Shown here in pieces: positions 6,289 to 16,500 of a stretch of DNA of 18,993 nt; positions within the stretch are counted from its first letter, which is position 1, and the number at the start of each line of letters is the position of its first letter. Under the pieces are notes generated by a model. It searched no databases, was not told the origin of the DNA, and was given only the letters and a program-made list of their open reading frames with translations. The translations under genes were made by a program, and so were the position numbers. This DNA is from DATGQT01 sp033720695 (GTDB lineage: Bacteria > Bacteroidota > Rhodothermia > Rhodothermales > Rubricoccaceae): contig JAWWCA010000047.1 of assembly GCA_033720695.1 (NCBI GenBank), positions 1 through 18,993 of the forward strand, given 5' to 3'.

Positions 6289-9200
6289 ATGATCGTATCC
6301 CTCCGCACCCCACGCGCGATCGGCGCCCTCCTCGTGTTGGCGGGCCTCGCGCTCGCGCCTGTTGCGAGTCGAGCGCAGGTGGGGGCGCCGCCTCCCGCTG
6401 CCGAGTCCGAGGCGTATGCCCAGTGGAAGCAGGCGCAGGCAGTGCCCGGCCCGGCGCCGCCCACGCGACCGCCGGCCCCCCCGCAATCCGGCGGTGGCGC
6501 CGATCTCCTCTTCCCGTTCCCCGGCGAGGGGGGGTGGACCGAGCTCCCGCCCAACGACGACTTCTTCTCGGGGCTCGTCCCGCTCGGCTTCACGTTCGAG
6601 TTCTACGGCGCCGCCTACAACGACGTCTGCGTCAACAACAACGGCAACGTCTCCTTCCTGGACTGCTTCTCCACCTTCACCGCGACCGGCTTCCCGAGCG
6701 TCGACTTCACGATGGTGGCCCCGTTCTGGGCCGACGTCGACACCCGGTGCGCCGAGTGCGGCCTCGCCTACTACAAGCAGGCCACGGTCAACGACGTCCC
6801 CGTGTTCGTGGCCCACTGGGAAGCCGTCGGCTACTTCTCCCAGAGCAGCGACAAGGTCAACACCTTCCAGGTCGTCCTCGCCGACAGCCCCGTGCTGCCG
6901 GGCGGCAACAACGCCTGCCTCGCCTACGGCGACATGCAGTGGACCACGGGCAACGCCTCCGGCGGGACCGGCGGCTTCGGCGGCACCCCCTCGACCGTCG
7001 GCGCCAACGCCGGCGACGGCGAGAGCTTCTTCCTCGTCGGGCGCTTCGACCACGAGGGCGTCGACTACGACGGCCCCGGCGGCGTCGCCGACGGCGTCAG
7101 CTTCCTCGACGACACGCAGTTCTGCTTCAACACCGGCGGCGGCACGAGCAACGTGCCCCCCGTCGCGAGCGGGTTCTCGGACGGCGAGCGCTTCACCGTC
7201 CCGGCCGGGGGGACCTTCACGCGCGCGTTCTCCTTCCTCAGCCCCGAGATCGGCCAGACGACAGAGATCGCCGTCGACGCCGGTGGGCTCGACAACTTCT
7301 CCGCCGACGTCACGCCCGGCAACCCGGCCGTCGTCGACGTCACGTTCAATCCCGTGGCCGGCCAGATCGGCTCGCACGACGTCACGTTCACGGCGACGGA
7401 CGACGGCACGCCGCCCCTCACCACCGTCGCCACCATCCAGCTCGTCGTGCAGAGCGAGGTGAACCAGGCCCCCGAGGCCATCGACGACGTGGCGCAGACG
7501 GTGACGGGGGTGCCGGTGCGCATCGACGTGCTCGCCAACGACACCGACGCGAACGGGGACCCCCTCAGCCTCGTCGACCTCGGGTCCCCGGAGAGCGGGA
7601 CGGCCACGATCGTCGGCGACGAGGCCGAGTACCTCCCCGCGATCGGGTTCGTCGGGATCGACGCCTTCACGTACGTCGTCGGCGACGGCCGGGGCGGCAC
7701 CGACGAGGGCTCCGTGTCCGTGACGGTCACGGAGGAGGCGGTGCTCGTGGAGGTGGACAGCGAGCCGCAGGCGGGGGATGGGGCCGGGGTCGAGATCACG
7801 GTCCAGGGGTTCGAGCCCACCGAGGGGGAGCTGTTCTACCGGAGAGGAGGCGCCACGAGCTACGCCTCCGTCCCGCTCGTGTCGGAGGCCGGGGTCTACG
7901 CGGCCGACCTCCCGGCCGACGCCGTCACCCTCCGCGGCATCGACTACCACGTCTCCCTCACCGACGGCGAGACGACGGTCACCTTCCCCGACGTCAACCC
8001 GCAGCAGGCCCCCGCGCACCTCCGCGTCGCGGTGCCGTCGGCCATGAGCGAGGCCCCGCCGCCGCCGGACGGCACCTACCGCATGGTCTCGGTCCCCGTC
8101 GACCTCGACGACCCCGACCCCGCCGCCGCCTTCGAGGACGACTACGGGCCCTACGACCCCGCCGACTGGCGGCTGCTCCGGTGGGAGCCCGGCCCCGGGC
8201 GCTACGCCGAGTTCCCCGACCTCGGTGCCGCCCTCACGCCGGGGACGGCCTTCTGGCTCGCCACCCGCAACGGCTCCTCGTTCGACGTGGAGTCCGGGCA
8301 GTCGGTGGACGGCTCGGGCCCGATGAGCTTGTCGCTGTCTCCGGGGTGGAACCAGATCGGGAGCCCGTTCGCGTTCCCGGTGGCGTGGGCCGACGTCGGC
8401 GGCACCGAGGGGGTGGGCGACCCGGTGGCCTGGGACGGCGTGGAGTACGTGTTCGAGCAAGCGGTGCTGGCGCCGTGGGCGGGGTACTTCGTGGAGAACC
8501 GGACGGGGTCGGCGGTGGCGGTGACGGTGCCGCCGTCGTCGGCGGACGGGAGCCGGGGGTCGGCGCACGCCGAGGCCGTGGGCTACCAGCTCCGCCTCCA
8601 GGCCGTCGCCGCAGGTCCTTCCGGCTCGCTCCGCGACACCCACAACTACCTCGGCTTCGCCGAGGGCGCCGCCAAGGGCCTCGACCGGCTCGACTGGACC
8701 GAGCCGCCGCCGCCAGGCGCGCACCTCCGGCTGAGCGTGATGGAGGAGGGGCGCCAGCTGGCACGGAGCGTCCGGCCCGCCGGCCGAGCGGGCGCGGCCT
8801 GGGAAGTGGAGGTGGCCGCCCCTGCGGACCTCCTCCGCCTGGGCCCTCTCGACGTGGGCCTCCGCCTCCTCGACCTCGGTGAGCGGCCGGACGGGTACGG
8901 CGTCCACGTGCTGGACCTCGACCGCGCGACGGCCCTCCCGTCAGACCCGGAGGGGATTCGTCTCCGCCTCACGTCCGAGGCGCCGGTCCGCCGGCTCCGC
9001 GTCATTGTGGGGACGGAGGCGTTCGCGCAGACGGCCAGCCAGGGCGTCCCGCTCGTCCCGCTCGCCGACGCCCTCCTGCCAGCCTTCCCCAACCCTGCGC
9101 ACGGCGCCGCGGTGATCCCCTACCAACTCGCGGAGCGCGGGCCGGTGACGCTGGCCGTGTACGACCTCCTCGGGCGCCGGATCGCCCTGCTCGTCGACGA

Positions 9201-9321
9201 GGAGCAAGACGGCGGGCGCCACGAGGCGACGTGGGAGGCGAGCGTCGCCAGCGGGGTCTACGTCTACCGCCTCCGGGCCGGCGCCTTCGTGGCGACCGGG
9301 AAGCTCTCCGTCATCCGCTAG
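6289..9321 (+). CDS. T9SS-secreted protein with nidogen-like and cadherin/Ig-like domains
   Basis: This 1010-residue cell-surface or secreted protein has a signal peptide (residues 1-29, ending SRA before Q30). A nidogen (NIDO)-like domain (about 73-285) is suggested by the phrases LGFTFEFYG, VNNNGNVSF and APFWADVD. It contains several cysteines, including CAEC. Two Ig/cadherin-like beta domains follow: about 288-390, and about 392-481 with RIDVLANDTDANGDPL and a DAFTYVVGDG strand. The middle (about 500-920) is beta-rich with an SPGWNQIGSPF motif. The final 80 residues are a T9SS type A sorting domain: FPNP at 933-936, then VTLAVYDLLGRR and SGVYVYRLRAG. The domain should be removed on export, leaving the protein surface-attached or released. 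The frame is also open upstream to about 6061, but the ATG at 6289 gives a perfect signal peptide. An adhesive role is inferred from the domains. Confidence 0.93.
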   Translation: MIVSLRTPRAIGALLVLAGLALAPVASRAQVGAPPPAAESEAYAQWKQAQAVPGPAPPTRPPAPPQSGGGADLLFPFPGEGGWTELPPNDDFFSGLVPLGFTFEFYGAAYNDVCVNNNGNVSFLDCFSTFTATGFPSVDFTMVAPFWADVDTRCAECGLAYYKQATVNDVPVFVAHWEAVGYFSQSSDKVNTFQVVLADSPVLPGGNNACLAYGDMQWTTGNASGGTGGFGGTPSTVGANAGDGESFFLVGRFDHEGVDYDGPGGVADGVSFLDDTQFCFNTGGGTSNVPPVASGFSDGERFTVPAGGTFTRAFSFLSPEIGQTTEIAVDAGGLDNFSADVTPGNPAVVDVTFNPVAGQIGSHDVTFTATDDGTPPLTTVATIQLVVQSEVNQAPEAIDDVAQTVTGVPVRIDVLANDTDANGDPLSLVDLGSPESGTATIVGDEAEYLPAIGFVGIDAFTYVVGDGRGGTDEGSVSVTVTEEAVLVEVDSEPQAGDGAGVEITVQGFEPTEGELFYRRGGATSYASVPLVSEAGVYAADLPADAVTLRGIDYHVSLTDGETTVTFPDVNPQQAPAHLRVAVPSAMSEAPPPPDGTYRMVSVPVDLDDPDPAAAFEDDYGPYDPADWRLLRWEPGPGRYAEFPDLGAALTPGTAFWLATRNGSSFDVESGQSVDGSGPMSLSLSPGWNQIGSPFAFPVAWADVGGTEGVGDPVAWDGVEYVFEQAVLAPWAGYFVENRTGSAVAVTVPPSSADGSRGSAHAEAVGYQLRLQAVAAGPSGSLRDTHNYLGFAEGAAKGLDRLDWTEPPPPGAHLRLSVMEEGRQLARSVRPAGRAGAAWEVEVAAPADLLRLGPLDVGLRLLDLGERPDGYGVHVLDLDRATALPSDPEGIRLRLTSEAPVRRLRVIVGTEAFAQTASQGVPLVPLADALLPAFPNPAHGAAVIPYQLAERGPVTLAVYDLLGRRIALLVDEEQDGGRHEATWEASVASGVYVYRLRAGAFVATGKLSVIR

Positions 9322-9353
9322 GCCGCCTCCTCGGCGGGCTCCACCGTTGATCC

Positions 9354-10478
9354 ATGTTCCGCATCCTCCTTCTCTGCGTTGTCTCGGCCCTGTCTCTCGG
9401 GCTCCCCGCCGCGCCGCAGGCGCAGCCAGCGGACGAGGGCAGCGCCCCGTTCTACGTCGAGGGCGCCCCGGCAGCGGTGGCCTCTCCGATGCGGTTTACG
9501 GCCGGCGCCGTCTACCAGCAGTACGACGATGACGACGTCGACCTCGCGGTGCTCAGCGTCCCCTTCACCACGTCCTTCTCCCTCACCCGCGCGCTCTCCC
9601 TCGGCGTCCGCGCCTCGTTCGTGTCGGCCGACGGCGCCGACCAGGCCTCGTACTTCGGCTACGCCGACACGCAGGCGGCCCTCAGCTTTCAGCAGACCTT
9701 CGGGGGGACCAGCGCTGTCGCCAGCCTCTCCGTCAACCTCCCGACCGGCGTGGAGGGGGCGACGCCGCAGGAGGCTGAGACCGCCTTCCTCATCGGGCAG
9801 GCGTTCTACGGCTTCCGCCTCCCGACGCTCGGGCAGGGGTACAACGTGGCCCCCGGCCTCACCATCGCGTTCCCCGTATCCAGCGGGCTCGCCGTGGGCG
9901 TGGGGGCCTCGTACCAGTACCGCGGGCCGTTCGAGCCGAGCAGGCTCAGCGACGCCGAGTACGACCCGGGGGACGAGGTCCTCCTCTCGGCCGGGTTCGA
10001 CGCTCGTCTCGGCGCGGCCTCCACCGTCGCCCTCGATGCCACCTACGTCGTCTACAGCGAGGACACGTTCGAGGGCTTCGCGTACACCACGGGCGACGCC
10101 TTCATGGTGACGGCGCAGTGGACCGCCGGCCTCGGCGGGCACGACGTCCAGCTCCTCGGCCGCGCCCGCGTCCGAGGGGAGACGAGCATCCCCCCCGAGA
10201 CGCTCGCCCTCCTCGGCCCCGACGCCACCGTGCCCACGCAGGGCCGCCTCCTCGGGCACGCCCGGTTCCGCTTCGGCGACCGGCTGCGCTTCGGCGTCCG
10301 GGCCCAGGGGCGCTACTACGAGGAGAGCGAGGTGTTCTCGGCGAAGACGCTGTTCGACGTCGGCGTGGTGCCCGAGGTGCAGGTGGCGCCGGGCCTCTGG
10401 CTGAACGGGCGCGTGGGCGGCACCGTCGGCGACCTCCAGGGGTTCGACGTGGGCGCCGGCTTGGCCTGGGGTCTCTGA
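9354..10478 (+). CDS. Predicted outer-membrane beta-barrel protein
   Basis: This 374-residue protein has a signal peptide (residues 1-23, ending PQA before Q24). The mature part is built of alternating hydrophobic/polar strands rich in Gly, Ala, Tyr and Phe, such as LSLGVRASFVSA, GLAVGVGASYQY, STVALDATYVVY and RLRFGVRAQGRYY. These recur every 20-30 residues, as expected for an outer-membrane beta-barrel of roughly 14-18 strands. It ends in AGLAWGL; many barrels end in an aromatic residue, so this end is slightly unusual. No specific family (porin, PorV/PorP, transporter) can be named. It starts 32 nt after the T9SS cargo gene, which suggests co-expression, possibly as a surface anchor or export partner. 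That role is inference. Confidence 0.78.
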   Translation: MFRILLLCVVSALSLGLPAAPQAQPADEGSAPFYVEGAPAAVASPMRFTAGAVYQQYDDDDVDLAVLSVPFTTSFSLTRALSLGVRASFVSADGADQASYFGYADTQAALSFQQTFGGTSAVASLSVNLPTGVEGATPQEAETAFLIGQAFYGFRLPTLGQGYNVAPGLTIAFPVSSGLAVGVGASYQYRGPFEPSRLSDAEYDPGDEVLLSAGFDARLGAASTVALDATYVVYSEDTFEGFAYTTGDAFMVTAQWTAGLGGHDVQLLGRARVRGETSIPPETLALLGPDATVPTQGRLLGHARFRFGDRLRFGVRAQGRYYEESEVFSAKTLFDVGVVPEVQVAPGLWLNGRVGGTVGDLQGFDVGAGLAWGL

Positions 10479-10489
10479 GCCCTATCGCG

Positions 10490-10517
10490 TCTCTGCCATG
10501 GGTTGCTGAGGCAGGGA
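10490..10517 (+). terminator. Hairpin after the beta-barrel gene, weak terminator candidate
   Basis: TCTCTGCC (10490-10497) can pair with GGCAGGGA (10510-10517) in an 8-bp stem with one G-U pair and a 12-nt loop. It begins 12 nt after the stop of the barrel gene. No T-tract follows, so it is not a standard intrinsic terminator; it could be a terminator that does not need one, a processing site, or chance. Confidence 0.25.
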
Positions 10518-10525
10518 CGCCAATT

Positions 10526-10536
10526 GAATCGGATTC
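10526..10536. promoter_or_regulatory. 11-bp inverted repeat GAATC-G-GATTC, possible operator
   Basis: GAATC and GATTC are perfect inverted copies around one central G, 54 nt upstream of the giant gene's ATG. It has the same 5-1-5 layout as GATACcGTATC at 315-325, although the half-sites differ. It is directly followed by the shared 9-mer CCCTATCCT. Confidence 0.25.
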
Positions 10537-10579
10537 CCTATCCTACTGAGCCTCAAGCAGCACGGTGAACTCTGTCGGC

Positions 10580-13500
10580 ATGCGCATCTGGTCCGTCTCC
10601 GCCCTCTTGCTCTGCAGTGCGCTCGCGGCGGCGATCCCTGCGCGCGCGCAGCCTCTCACCTGTACCTGGCTAGGCGGGGCCGGCGACGACAACTGGTCGA
10701 ACGCCGAGAACTGGGACTGCGGCGCCGTGCCCGGTTCGACCGACACCGCCATCCTCAACGGCGGCCCGACGGCCATCCTCGACGCGCCGTTCGTCGTCGG
10801 GGCCCTCTTCATGCAGGCCGGCTCGGTCGGCGGAGGCAGCAACCTCGACGTCCTGGGGTTTTTCAGTTGGACGGGCGGGACGCTCGGGGGCACCGGACGC
10901 ATCCGGGTGCTCGACGACGCCGAGATCAGCAGCAGCGGCCTCGTGCTGAGCGGGCGCACCCTCCTCCTCGAGAACGTCACGACCGTCTTCGGCAACTTCA
11001 GAGGCGAGGGGGCGACCGAGGAGAGCCGGAGCGGCAGCGACCTCGCCATCGGGAGCGGGGGGCGGCTGGAGATCGGCGTGGAGGGGTCCCTCGAGTCCAC
11101 CGAGGGGTCCTTTTCGATCACGCCGCTCGGGGCGGACGGCACGGTCGGCGTGCTGGGCGGCCTGACGGTGTTCGGCTTCAGCGACCTCGCCATCGGGGTC
11201 CCGGTCGAGGCCTTCGGCCCCATCAGCATCGGGAGCAACAGCTCCCTGACCGTGAGCGGCGGAGGGTTCTCCAACGCGAGCCTCACCAGCGATGGCACGT
11301 TCGCCGTCGAAGGCGGCGAGTGGGTGAGCGGGGGGCCGTACTTCGGTTCTGGAGGGACCGTGCGGGCGGCGGGCGGGACGCTCCGGGTGAACCTGCTCAC
11401 GGCCCGGGATGGTCAGGAGCCCGAGGGCGCTCTCACGTTCGAGCCCGCGCTGGAGGTGGACGGCGGGACCGTGCTGTTCGAGACCTCGACCTCTCTGCAG
11501 AACCCGCTGACCGTGCTCAGCGGCGGCACCCTCGGCGGCCGCGCGTTCGTGTTCGCCAACGGGGCCCTCGCGAACGCGGGCACGGTGGCCCCGGGCCCGG
11601 GCCTGTTCCCAGACGCGCCCGCCATCTTCTCCTTCGAGCCGGGCAACTTCGCCTTCCCCTTCGACTCGTCGGCCCGGCTGGCCGTCGAGCTGGCTGGCAC
11701 CACGCCGGGCAGCGAGCACGACCAGTTCGCCGTCACGGGCAACGTCACCCTCGACGGCACCCTCAACGTGAGCCTCATTCGCGGGTTCGAGCCCGCGCTC
11801 GGGCAGGCGTTCGACGTGCTCACCTACGAGAGCGCCACGGGCACGTTCGCCGAGTGCGTGGGGTGTGACCTCGGCGGCGGCCTCCAGCTCGTCCCGAGCT
11901 ACGGCCCGACCGCGCTCACGCTCACGGTCGAGGCCGTGGGGCCGCAGACCTACACGTGGACGGGCGCCGGGGAGGACGCCCTCTGGACGACGCCCGGGAA
12001 CTGGAGCCCCGAGGGCGTGCCGGGCCTTGAGGACACCGCCGTCATCGCGTCCGGCCCGAGCGTCACTGTAGGCACCGACGTGGTCGTGGGTCAACTCGAC
12101 CTCTCCGGGGGCGGACTCGAGGGCGTGAGCTCTCTCACGGTAGTGAACACGCTGAACTGGTCCGGCGGCACCATCGGCAACGCCCAAGGGGTCACGGCCG
12201 AGGACGAAGCGACGCTGAGCGGACTGCTTGCACTCGACGAGTCGCGGCTCCGTTTTGAGGGGGCTGCTGTCTTCAACGCTGCGGACGGCGGCCCGAGGCT
12301 CGAGGTCTCCGGGTCCTCGGTCCTCGACGTTGGAAGCGGCGCCGTGCTCGTGCTCGATGCAGACGATCAGCAGCAACTCGTCATCGTGGACGTGGACGGG
12401 CCTCAGACCACGGCCAATGTGACCGTCGAGAGCGGAGGAACGCTTCGGAAGACAGGCGCAGGATCTGCGCTCCTTACAGATCTCCGCGCCTCGTTCGACG
12501 GCGCCGTTGAGGTGGTCGAGGGGCAGCTCGTGCCCGGGGCCTCCGGGTCGGGCACGGGAAGCGAGAGCACGTTCGCGGGCTCGCTCACGCTCGCTGATGG
12601 GACCGCCGTCGTCCTCACGCTCGATGGCTACACCCGGCTCACGGCCTCCCTCGACGCCTCGGGCACCGGCACGGTTCAGCTGACTCAGGGCGTCCTCGAG
12701 ATGGACGGGGTGACCGCCTTCACGCCCCTGCTGGACGTGGCTGGCGGGACAGCCCGGGTGCTGACGCCGAGCGAGGTGCAGGGCGACGTGCTCCTGCGTG
12801 GCGCCGGGGTCAACCGCGGGACGCTCACCGGAAGCGGCGACCTGACCATCGGGGGCGAGCTGTTCTGGCAGGAGGGGGCGGAGATCAATGGCGATGTAGA
12901 GGGGCTGGCATCGGTCTTCGCCAATGGCGGGGCCACGATCCAACCACAACTGCTCCCGATCACCGGCCGCCGTCTCCACCTGGGGGCCTCCTCGACTCTC
13001 TCCGTGCCGGACGCTAATTCCGGTCTCATTTCCTTCCGGGGCGGAGCCGAGCTGGTGGTCGCGGAGGAGGCCACGCTCGACCTCGACATTGGCGTCAACG
13101 GCCTCCTCACCCTGCAGGACGGCGGTGGGGTGGGAGCGAGCCCGGTCCTGCGCGTCGGCGGGCTCGTCAACGCCGTGGGGCCAGGCACCGTCACGAGCGG
13201 CATCGATCTCGTCGTCACCGGCGCGCTCGACGTGCAGCAGGGGACGCTGGAGCAGGGCGGTTCCGTTGTCAACCTCGGGATCGTGGGGGGGAGCGGCCTG
13301 CTCGATCTCTCCGGGACGACACAGCTCACCAACAGCGGAGAGATCGGGCCGGGGCTGGGTGGCGTGGCTGTGTTCACCATCCTCCCCGACGCCATCGCCG
13401 GCTTTCCGTTCGACGGCAACGGCTCGTTGGGGATCGGCTTGGAGGGGACCGGGGCGGGCGAGGAATTTGACGTGCTGGACGTGCAGGGCCCCGTCTCGCT

Positions 13501-16500
13501 CGACGGCGCCCTCCGCGTCCTGCTTCTGAGCGGGTTTCAGCCGTCGCTTGGGGACCAGTTCGAGGTGCTCACCTACACGGAGCGGCAGGGCACGTTCGCC
13601 GAGTGCGTGGGGTGCGACCTCGGCGGCGGCCTCCAGCTCGTCCCGAGCTACGGCCCGACCGCGCTCACGCTCACGGTCGAGGCCGTGGGGCCGCAGACCT
13701 ACACGTGGACGGGCGCCGGGGAGGACGCCCTCTGGACGACGCCTGAGAACTGGAGCCCCGTCGGCGTGCCCGGATCCGAGGACGCCGCACGCCACCTCGG
13801 CACCGGACAGCCCGCTATCGACCTCAACGTCAATGCCACGGTCGCGGAGTTCCTTCTCCAGGGTGACGGTGAACTCGCTGGAACAGGTGATCTCACGATA
13901 ACGAACGACCTCACCTGGAGCGATTCGGGGCAGTTCACGGGCTCGGGTTTGGTTGTCTCTGAGGGAGCGGCCACCATCGAGCCGGACTTTCTTTTGGTAA
14001 ACGAGCGTCAAGTGGTGCTGGCCGGGCAGACTTTAGTCATCACGGATGGGTTAGACGGCGACGAGATCTTCGTCTTCACAGGAGGGGGGAATCCAGCATC
14101 GCTCACGGTAGGCACAGGTGGAAGTCTCGATGTGGAAGCGAGCGCTGGCGACCTGGTGATTGATGGAAATGGAGCTACCCTTGAGATTGATCCGGGCGGT
14201 GTTTTGCGGCTCGAAAGTGGTGAGGCTGTCATCCAATCGATCGCCTTGCTAAACGACGGGGTGGTGGAGGTCAATACCGGTGCCACGCTGGGGCTGGGGT
14301 TGGGGACGGTCAGTATCAATGCCGGGGAGTTTTTCGTAGAAGGAGGCGCCGGGCTTGTTCTGACGGGAGGTACTCACTTCTGGCAAGGTGCCGCGGTGAC
14401 GGGCTCTGGTGCAGTGAGGGTCATAGAGAATGCACTACGTCTAGAGCTTGGCAGTGTGACCCAGTTCGAGGCATCGCTTGACGTAGAGGTGGGTCAATTC
14501 GTCGTAGGGAGCGGCGAGTCGAACAGCCAGCTTCAGAACACGCTGACAATCGGTTCGGCTGTGCTCTTCGACGTGTCTGTGCAGGGCACAACGCCCGGCA
14601 CGGAGTACAGCCAGCTTGCGGTGGATGATGCGGTTGACCTCGCGGGTACACTGCGCGTGTCGTTCGGCGGCTACACGCCGTCGGTGGGAGAAACCTATTC
14701 CGTCCTCACCTACACCGGGCGCACCGGGATTTTTGACGAGCTCGATGTCGGCTTCATACAAGGTGGACTCGACGTCGATACGACCTACACCCCAACGGCG
14801 CTCATTCTGACTGTTTTCGACCCCAATGCTCCCACCGAGTACACGTGGACGGGCGCCGACCCCGACGACGACGACTGGACCACGCCCGGCAACTGGAGCC
14901 CCGTCGGCGTCCCAGGACCGGCCGACAGCGCCATCATCGCGGAGGGCCCCCTCGCCGTGCTCACGACCGACCAGGCCGTGAACAACCTCACGATCTCGGA
15001 CGGCGGGATCGCCGGGACGGGCAACCTCGTCGTCGGAGGGGCGCTCTCGTGGAGCGGCACGGGCCGGATCGAGGGCGACCGCACCGTGCAGGTCACCGGC
15101 GACGGCAGCCAGATCACGCCGGACGTCCTCGCCCTCGACGCGGGCGCGCTCGTCTTCGATGGCACGGTCTCGTTCTCGGGGACGCTGAAGGCAGGCAATC
15201 GACTGGAGCTCTCGGGCGGCGCCACGGTGGTGCTGTTTGCCCCCGCCACGGTGGACGTGCCGGACGGCGAGATGCTCGAGATCCTCGACGCCGACGGAGC
15301 GGGCTTCGAGGTCCTCCAAGTCGGCCCCGGTGAGACGCTCTCCAAGACCGGGGCGGGCGAAGTCCTCTTCAGCGGCGTCAACGTCGTCAACGGCGGATTC
15401 GTCGCCATCGCGGAGGGGCGCCTCGCCTTCGGGGTCGGAGGCCAGGGCGCCATGCGGGGCGATCCGGCGCGGCTCGGTGAAGGCGGCGGGAGCTATGCCG
15501 TGGCGGCGGGCGCCGAGCTCGCGTTCGTCAGCGGCACCTTCTTTCTGTCGGGGGCCGTCTCCCTGACCGGCGACGGCGATGTCTCCATCGAAGGCGGGGT
15601 GCTCACCCTGGATGGCGTGACCGTGGTCACGCCATCCGTGGCAGTGACGGGGGGGCGTCTCGACATCGCGCAGGCCTCGGCCTTCCAGGGCGACCTCGCC
15701 ATCGCGGATACCGGCGTGCTCGGCGGCGGCGGCGCCCTCACCCTTGCGGGCGACCTCGCGTGGAGCGGACAGGGCCGCATCGAGGGAGCGAACCCGGTGA
15801 CCGTGGCGGGCGCGCTCACCGTCGATCCCGACGACGTCGTGCTCTCGGGCCGCCGCCTCGGCGTGCGAGGCGCCACGAACGCCATCGTCGTGGACGGGAA
15901 GGACGCCGACCGGATCGGGTTCGAAAACGGCGCCGTGCTGGAGGTCGCGGCCGGTGCGACGCTCGCGGCCGACGTGCCGGTCGGGCAGACCCTCCGCATC
16001 GAGGACCTCGACGGGGGCGGCACGACCGATCGCATCGTCGCCAGCGGGACGGTTCGGAAGACCGGCGTCGGGGGGCTCACCGTGACCGTGCGATTCGAGA
16101 ACGACGGCGCGCTGAGCGTATTCGGCGGGGGGCTGGACCTCCGGGGCGGGGGCGTCAGCAACGGCGGGACCAGCACCGAGGTCCTGCCTGGGGTCGCGCT
16201 CGGCCTCGACGGCGACCACGCGCTCTTCGGGGCCTACGTCGGGGACGGGGACGTCCTCGTCCTCGGTGGCACGGTGCTCTTCGACCCCTCGCCCGTCGCG
16301 CGGGGCGGCACCGGCTTCGACACCGACCTCATCGTCCTCGGGGGCACCGTCACCATCCCGAACACCGTCCCGCTCGGAGGCGATCTGCTCTGGCTGGACG
16401 GGACCCTGAACGGCGGGGGTGTGCTGATCGCGAGCAACGGCGTCACCGTCTCCCACGCCGACGGCCAGCCCACCCTCGATGCAACGGATCTCCGCTTCGC

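Larger units (their letters stand above)
10479..10579. promoter_or_regulatory. Leader/promoter region of the giant repeat gene
   Basis: This 101-nt gap is less GC-rich than the genes around it. It holds a hairpin (10490-10517), an 11-bp inverted repeat GAATCgGATTC (10526-10536), and the 9-mer CCCTATCCT (10536-10544) that also occurs in the cyclase promoter region (301-309). No TTG with a proper 19-21 nt spacing to a TAnnTTTG was found, so the promoter itself is not located. A TGA at 10547-10549 in the frame of the giant gene limits its possible starts. Confidence 0.35.

Noticed and set aside
6109..8907. A 932-codon open frame on the minus strand
   Set aside because: It lies opposite the T9SS cargo gene, is Arg/Gly/Val-rich, and has no recognisable motif or start context.
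10867..11868. A 333-codon plus-strand frame within the giant gene
   Set aside because: It is extremely Arg-rich and out of frame with the giant protein, typical of a shadow in GC-rich DNA.
10670..14011. A 1113-codon open frame on the minus strand opposite the giant gene
   Set aside because: The plus frame has a signal peptide and coherent repeats; the minus translation only mirrors those repeats and has no domains.
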